Origin: Mycobacterium lacus
GTDB taxonomy: Bacteria > Actinomycetota > Actinomycetes > Mycobacteriales > Mycobacteriaceae
Assembly (NCBI RefSeq): GCF_010731535.1
Contig: NZ_AP022581.1
Span: 3,853,952-3,917,951, forward strand
Length of the DNA: 64,000 nt
Direction: 5' to 3'
The position numbers and the translations under genes were made by a program. Shown here in pieces: positions 60,384-64,000 of the stretch. A model generated the notes under the pieces. The model was not told the DNA's origin and searched no databases. It saw only the letters and a program-made list of their open reading frames with translations. Position 1 is the stretch's first letter, and each line of letters begins with the position of its first letter.

Positions 60384-61247
60384 TCAGTAGGTATAGAAAC
60401 CCTGGCCCGACTTCTTGCCCAACAGTCCGGCCTCGACCATCCGCAGCAACAGCGGGGGCGGACCGTAGTGCGGCTCCTTGAATTCTTCGTACATCTTGTC
60501 CGCGATCAGTTTCAGGGTGTCCAGGCCGACAAGGTCGGAAAGCTTCAGGGGGCCCATCGGATGCGAGAGCCCGGCAACCACGGCCTTGTCGACGTCTTCG
60601 ACGCTGGCGAACCCGGCCTCGACCATCCGGATCGCCGAGAGCAGGTACGGCACCAGCAGCGCGTTCACCACGAAGCCGGATCGGTCGGAGCAGCGCACGA
60701 CCTGTTTGCCGAGGACGGTGCTGGCAAACTCTTCTATGCGCGCGGCGGCGGCGGTGTCGGTGACCAGCGTGCTGACGAGCTCGACCAGCGGCAGAACCGG
60801 TACCGGGTTGAAGAAATGCAGGCCAAGGACGCGCTGTGGGTTCTTGGTGGCGGCGGCGATTTTCATGATCGGAATGCTGGAGGTGTTCGACGCCAGCACC
60901 GCGTCGGGATCGGTGACAACCCGGTCGAGTTCTGCGAAGATTTCGGCCTTGACCGCCTCGTCCTCGACGACGGCCTCGATCACCAGTTGCCGGTCGGCCA
61001 AGTCAGCCAGGTCGGTCGTGAAGGTCAGTTGGCCGAGTGCGCGGTCGCGCTCACGCTCGGTCACCTTCCCGGCGCTGACACCGCGTTCTAGCGACTTCAC
61101 GATGCGGTTGCGTCCCGCAGTGATCAGCGCGTCGGTGGTCTCGAACACGGTCACTTCGACGCCGGCCCGCGCGGAGACCTCGGCGATGCCGGACCCCATC
61201 TGCCCGGCCCCGACAACCCCAACTCGCTGGATGGCTGCGTTGCTCAC
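60384..61247 (-). CDS. fadB2: 3-hydroxybutyryl-CoA dehydrogenase
   Basis: A 287-residue NAD-dependent 3-hydroxyacyl-CoA dehydrogenase. The Rossmann motif RVGVVGAGQMGSGIAEVSAR is near residue 7. The catalytic histidine-glutamate region is RVLGLHFFNPVPVLPLVELV near residue 138, followed by the dimerisation domain (GFVVNALLVPYLLSAIRMVE). It oxidises (3S)-hydroxybutyryl-CoA in fatty-acid use. It follows icl1 on the same strand, with a long hairpin between them; together they serve growth on fatty acids and C2 units. Confidence 0.95.
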   Translation of the reverse strand: MSNAAIQRVGVVGAGQMGSGIAEVSARAGVEVTVFETTDALITAGRNRIVKSLERGVSAGKVTERERDRALGQLTFTTDLADLADRQLVIEAVVEDEAVKAEIFAELDRVVTDPDAVLASNTSSIPIMKIAAATKNPQRVLGLHFFNPVPVLPLVELVSTLVTDTAAAARIEEFASTVLGKQVVRCSDRSGFVVNALLVPYLLSAIRMVEAGFASVEDVDKAVVAGLSHPMGPLKLSDLVGLDTLKLIADKMYEEFKEPHYGPPPLLLRMVEAGLLGKKSGQGFYTY

Positions 61248-61265
61248 TATTCCTCCTCAAACGCG

Positions 61266-61323
61266 CGAGCAGACGCAGAATCGCATCAATTGGGCTGCAA
61301 GCGTGCGATTCCGCGTCTGCTCG
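61266..61323 (-). terminator. Long hairpin between icl1 and fadB2
   Basis: Arms 61266-61285 (CGAGCAGACGCAGAATCGCA) and 61304-61323 pair over 20 bases with one mismatch, around an 18-base loop. There is no U-tract, as usual for mycobacterial hairpins. It lies after icl1 and just before the fadB2 start, so it may end the icl1 transcript or mark an RNA processing site. The same GAGCAGACGC hairpin type recurs in mycobacterial intergenic regions in my experience. A 14-base duplication (CTCGGCAGACTAGC) follows at 61320-61347. Confidence 0.65.
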
Positions 61324-61347
61324 GCAGACTAGCCTCGGCAGACTAGC

Positions 61348-62634
61348 TCAGTGGAACTGGCCCTCTTCGGTGGAGCCGGTCAGCGCGGTCGTCGACGAAG
61401 TCGGGTCCACCGTGGTGGCGATCCGGTCAAAGTAACCGGCACCGACCTCGCGCTGGTGCTTGGTCGCGGTATAGCCACGCTCCTCGGCGTCGAACTCGCG
61501 CTCCTGCAGCTCGACGTACGCGGTCATCTGGTTGCGGGCGTAGCCGTAGGCCAGATCGAACATCGAGTAGTTGAGCGCGTGGAAGCCGGCCAAGGTGATG
61601 AACTGGAACTTGAAGCCCATCGCACCGAGCTCCTTCTGGAACTTGGCGATGGTCGCGTCGTCGAGGTGCTTCTTCCAGTTGAACGACGGCGAGCAGTTGT
61701 AAGCCAGCATCTGGTCCGGGAATTCCGCCTTGACGCCCTCGGCGAACTTGGCCGCCAGCTCGAGGTCGGGCGTGCCGGTCTCCATCCAGATCAGGTCGGA
61801 GTACGGCGCGTACGCCTTGGCCCGGGCGATGCACGGCTCGAGGCCGTTGCGGACCCGGTAAAACCCTTCCTTGGTGCGCTCGCCGGTGATGAACGGCTGG
61901 TCGCGCTCGTCGACGTCGCTGGTGATCAGGGTGGCCGCCTCCGCGTCGGTCCGGGCGATCACCACCGTCGGGACGTCGGCGACGTCGGCCGCCAGCCGAG
62001 CCGAGGTCAGCGTGCGGATGTGCTGCTGGGTCGGGATGAGCACCTTGCCACCGAGGTGACCGCACTTCTTCTCCGACGCAAGCTGGTCCTCCCAGTGCGA
62101 ACCCGCGACGCCCGCGGCGATCATGGCCTTCTGCAGCTCGTAGACGTTCAGCGCACCGCCGAAGCCGGCCTCGCCGTCGGCGACGATCGGGACCAGCCAG
62201 TTGTCCACCGACCGGTCGCCCTCGACCTTGGCGATCTCGTCGGCGCGAAGCAGCGCGTTGTTGATGCGACGGACGACCTGCGGGACCGAGTTGGCCGGGT
62301 ACAGGCTCTGGTCGGGGTAGGTGTGGCCGGACAAGTTGGCGTCGCCGGCGACCTGCCAGCCCGACAGGTAGATGGCCTTCAGCCCGGCACGCACCTGCTG
62401 GACGGCCATGTTGCCGGTCAGCGCGCCCAGCGCGTTGACGAACTCCAGGTCGTGCAGCTGGCTCCACAGGACCTCGGCGCCGCGGCGGGCCAGCGTGTGC
62501 TCCTCGACCACGCTGCCCTGCAGGGCAACGACGTCCGCGGCGGTGTAGGTGCGAGTGATGCCCTTCCATCGGGGGTTGGTGTCCCAGTCCTTCTGGATCT
62601 GCTCGGCGCTCTTCGGCGTGCCAACGACAGACAT
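61348..62634 (-). CDS. icl1: Isocitrate lyase
   Basis: Cleaves isocitrate to succinate and glyoxylate (glyoxylate shunt) and also acts as methylisocitrate lyase in mycobacteria. 428 residues. The catalytic cysteine is in the signature KKCGHLGGKVLIP near residue 190, with the metal-site region PIVADGEAGFGGALNVYELQ near residue 148. The second active-site segment QMLAYNCSPSFNWKKHLDDA lies near residue 310. A ribosome site AAGGAG is 8 bases upstream. The promoter region carries RamB-like TTGCRAA sites, and ramB is the second gene upstream. Confidence 0.97.
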   Translation of the reverse strand: MSVVGTPKSAEQIQKDWDTNPRWKGITRTYTAADVVALQGSVVEEHTLARRGAEVLWSQLHDLEFVNALGALTGNMAVQQVRAGLKAIYLSGWQVAGDANLSGHTYPDQSLYPANSVPQVVRRINNALLRADEIAKVEGDRSVDNWLVPIVADGEAGFGGALNVYELQKAMIAAGVAGSHWEDQLASEKKCGHLGGKVLIPTQQHIRTLTSARLAADVADVPTVVIARTDAEAATLITSDVDERDQPFITGERTKEGFYRVRNGLEPCIARAKAYAPYSDLIWMETGTPDLELAAKFAEGVKAEFPDQMLAYNCSPSFNWKKHLDDATIAKFQKELGAMGFKFQFITLAGFHALNYSMFDLAYGYARNQMTAYVELQEREFDAEERGYTATKHQREVGAGYFDRIATTVDPTSSTTALTGSTEEGQFH

Positions 62635-62763
62635 CGATAACTCCTTAACGAGGATGGCTAAGTTGCTTAAAGCCGCACCAACCAGCTAGTGCGATGGCTC
62701 AACTTCACTGGTGTGCTAACTCGACGATGGCATAGCTCATTCACGCTGGTCTACCCGTTTCAC

Positions 62764-62810
62764 TTGCAAATTTCCGCTATGACTTGCGGTCATTTTGCGA
62801 ATTTTGCGAA
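62764..62810 (+). promoter_or_regulatory. Candidate RamB operators upstream of icl1
   Basis: Three sites match the RamB-type core TTGCAAA/TTTTGCGAA. TTGCAAA is at 62764-62770, and two abutting copies of TTTTGCGAA are at 62793-62801 and 62802-62810. A weaker ACTTGCGG lies at 62782-62789. RamB represses icl genes in Corynebacterium glutamicum and M. tuberculosis through (A/C)A(A/T)TTTGCAAA-like sites. They lie 130-176 bases upstream of icl1, within its promoter region. Confidence 0.6.
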
Positions 62811-62899
62811 GGCAAGAATTTACTGAACCGTTTCAGAAATTACCGCTCGGTGACCAGAATGTGCAGGTAAACCCGCAATTTACCGGGACACTTGTCCCG

Positions 62900-63694
62900 T
62901 TAGATGTTGAACAGCGAAGCGACGGCTTTCGTCTCGTCGCCGACCGCGTATGTGAGCGTTGTAACAGGCCGGTCAACCAGTCCAGAGCCGAATTGATCGG
63001 TAGATCCGGCCGGATGAATGTGCGAGATGATCTCCAGCTTGTCGCCGAGCGCGACCGGCGCCTCGTGCTCGATGGTCACCCGCAATGGCGCCTGCAACAG
63101 CTCGGTGTGGGACGCCAGATAATCCTCGACGACGCTCCAATACACCGAGTTGTTCATGTGGTCGAACAGGTCGATGTCGGTGACGCGAACCGGGAACTCG
63201 TGGATTTCCGTCGCATCGTCACGGCTGCCCGCCTTCAGGTAGCCCTTCCACCGCAGCCGATCAACCGAAGTCGTCCTGTGCAGGCCCTCCAGGAAGTTGT
63301 CGGCGATGCGTGACGGCATCTGGGTCTCCCGGTTGATGTTGATCCAGAAGGCCTCGGATTCGATCAGACCTCCCTTGCGTCCATCGACGCGGACGCGCAT
63401 CTCACACCACCGGTTCGAGGTGCCGGAACACCACCGCCGCAGCCGAAGCATGTCCTGGAATTCGATCGGTCGGATCAGGTCGACCATCGTGCGCCGGACG
63501 ATCCACAGCGGGTGGGTGTCCTCGAAACCCATCTCGCGCAGCTGGTCCTGGCCGATGTCCTGGATGTGGCGGCAGGCGGCGTCCAACCGCAGGCGGCCCG
63601 TGCGGTCGATGTCCCCCACGCGCAGCGGCCATTCGCGGTCGAATACATCGGGGTGACCGTCCGGTACCGGCATCAGCTCTTTGTCCAGGCTCAC
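62900..63694 (-). CDS. Acyl-ACP thioesterase family protein (Rv0466-like)
   Basis: A 264-residue double-hotdog protein of the FatA/FatB-like thioesterase family. It was started at the GTG at 63694 (VSLDKELMPVPDGH), which gives the family length; the open frame extends to 63796 with no support. The first hotdog contains VGDIDRTGRLRLDAACRHIQ near residue 25, the second EFPVRVTDIDLFDHMNNSVY near residue 185, where the Asp/His/Asn residues of the catalytic site lie. It probably releases fatty acids from ACP or CoA carriers. It is divergent from ramB. Confidence 0.9.
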   Translation of the reverse strand: MSLDKELMPVPDGHPDVFDREWPLRVGDIDRTGRLRLDAACRHIQDIGQDQLREMGFEDTHPLWIVRRTMVDLIRPIEFQDMLRLRRWCSGTSNRWCEMRVRVDGRKGGLIESEAFWININRETQMPSRIADNFLEGLHRTTSVDRLRWKGYLKAGSRDDATEIHEFPVRVTDIDLFDHMNNSVYWSVVEDYLASHTELLQAPLRVTIEHEAPVALGDKLEIISHIHPAGSTDQFGSGLVDRPVTTLTYAVGDETKAVASLFNI

Positions 63695-63844
63695 GGCTTC
63701 GCTCCCCGTTTCCTCCTCGTCCGCCTCCCAGGTTGACCCAGGCTTTCGGTGCGAATCATGCCAATGACGTCCCCGAAACACCAATCGCCGGGCCATGCCA
63801 ACTCTGCTAACCGTGCCTTCACAGCCGCGCGTACGCTCAGTTGA

Positions 63845-64000
63845 GTGTCCAAGACGTTCGTCGGCTCCCGGGTGCGTCAGCTGCGCAACGAGCGCGGGTT
63901 CAGCCAGGCCGCGCTGGCGCAGATGCTCGAGATCTCACCGAGCTACCTCAATCAGATCGAGCACGATGTCCGCCCGCTGACGGTGGCCGTGCTGCTGCGG
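63845..64000 (+). CDS. ramB: XRE-family regulator RamB, N-terminal fragment
   Basis: The first 52 codons from a GTG at 63845. The helix-turn-helix SRVRQLRNERGFSQAALAQM and LEISPSYLNQIEHDVRPLTV is that of RamB (ScfR/short-chain-fatty-acyl regulator type), and this N-terminus matches Rv0465c as I recall it. RamB controls glyoxylate-shunt genes, including icl1 next to it. The rest of the gene is outside the window. Confidence 0.92.
   Translation, partial: MSKTFVGSRVRQLRNERGFSQAALAQMLEISPSYLNQIEHDVRPLTVAVLLR

Noticed and set aside
61351..62640. Plus-strand open frame of 429 residues over icl1
   Set aside because: Antisense shadow of a high-GC gene whose minus-strand product carries all isocitrate lyase motifs.
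1..64000. tRNA or rRNA genes
   Set aside because: I found no cloverleaf-like segment or rRNA sequence by reading; a covariance-model scan would be decisive.

Overview
The window is a GC-rich chromosomal stretch of a Mycobacterium. The marker genes are hbhA, pcaA, cmaA2, mshA, senX3-regX3, a PE_PGRS gene and a 13E12-type HNH gene. Protein content and gene order follow the M. tuberculosis block from ramB (Rv0465c) to Rv0526, read here in the opposite direction. It is not the M. tuberculosis complex: several genes of that block are missing and unrelated genes and insertion sequences are present. A slow-growing non-tuberculous species is the best guess. Rv numbers used below are recalled orthologues, not search results.

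Layout. 1-2048: thioredoxin-like gene (partial), phosphoglycerate-mutase-like gene and hemL. 2232-9420: accessory segment with a 13E12 HNH gene, a compact five-gene minus-strand cluster (amino-acid permease, DoxD-like membrane protein, acyl-CoA-dehydrogenase-like flavoprotein, PhnD-like binding protein, TusA-like/radical SAM protein) and a decayed gene. 9510-16200: PE_PGRS, esterase, a decayed SGNH acyltransferase, a 38-residue membrane protein, SGNH hydrolase, acyltransferase and a STAS protein. 16184-22620: two membrane proteins and the haem operon hemA-hemC-hemD-hemB behind a glutaredoxin-like gene. 22758-26358: serB1, a HadA-like dehydratase, cmaA2 and an acyltransferase. 26340-32958: galE2, small basic protein, DNA-binding protein, proC, sugar isomerase-like, membrane protein, ppx and Rv0495c-like. 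32988-37019: FadR-like regulator divergent from a three-gene GMC oxidoreductase operon. 36982-41900: regX3, senX3, gpm1, a YbjN-like gene and mshA. 42019-45440: two adjacent insertion sequences, both with a frameshifted transposase. 45658-54504: ROK-type regulator, SDR, L,D-transpeptidase, murB, Rv0481c to Rv0476 equivalents and deoC. 54588-64000: hbhA, XRE regulator, DUF445 protein, TetR, a UbiA prenyltransferase, pcaA, fadB2, icl1, thioesterase and the start of ramB.

The genes serve tetrapyrrole synthesis (hemA/C/D/B/L), mycolic acid and cell envelope modification (cmaA2, pcaA, HadA-like, L,D-transpeptidase, murB), phosphate-responsive signalling (senX3-regX3), mycothiol synthesis (mshA) and fatty-acid/acetate metabolism (icl1, fadB2, ramB, the FadR-like gene). 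Short tandem repeats of 55-58 bp, apparently one MIRU-like family, sit at five gene junctions.

The most unusual part is the 3745-7575 cluster. It joins a DoxD-like quinone-reductase membrane subunit, an acyl-CoA-dehydrogenase fold that lacks the catalytic glutamate, a binding-protein fold without a signal peptide, and a radical SAM enzyme with a degenerate TusA-like N-terminus. I suggest, as inference only, an undescribed sulfur-linked oxidation or biosynthesis pathway.
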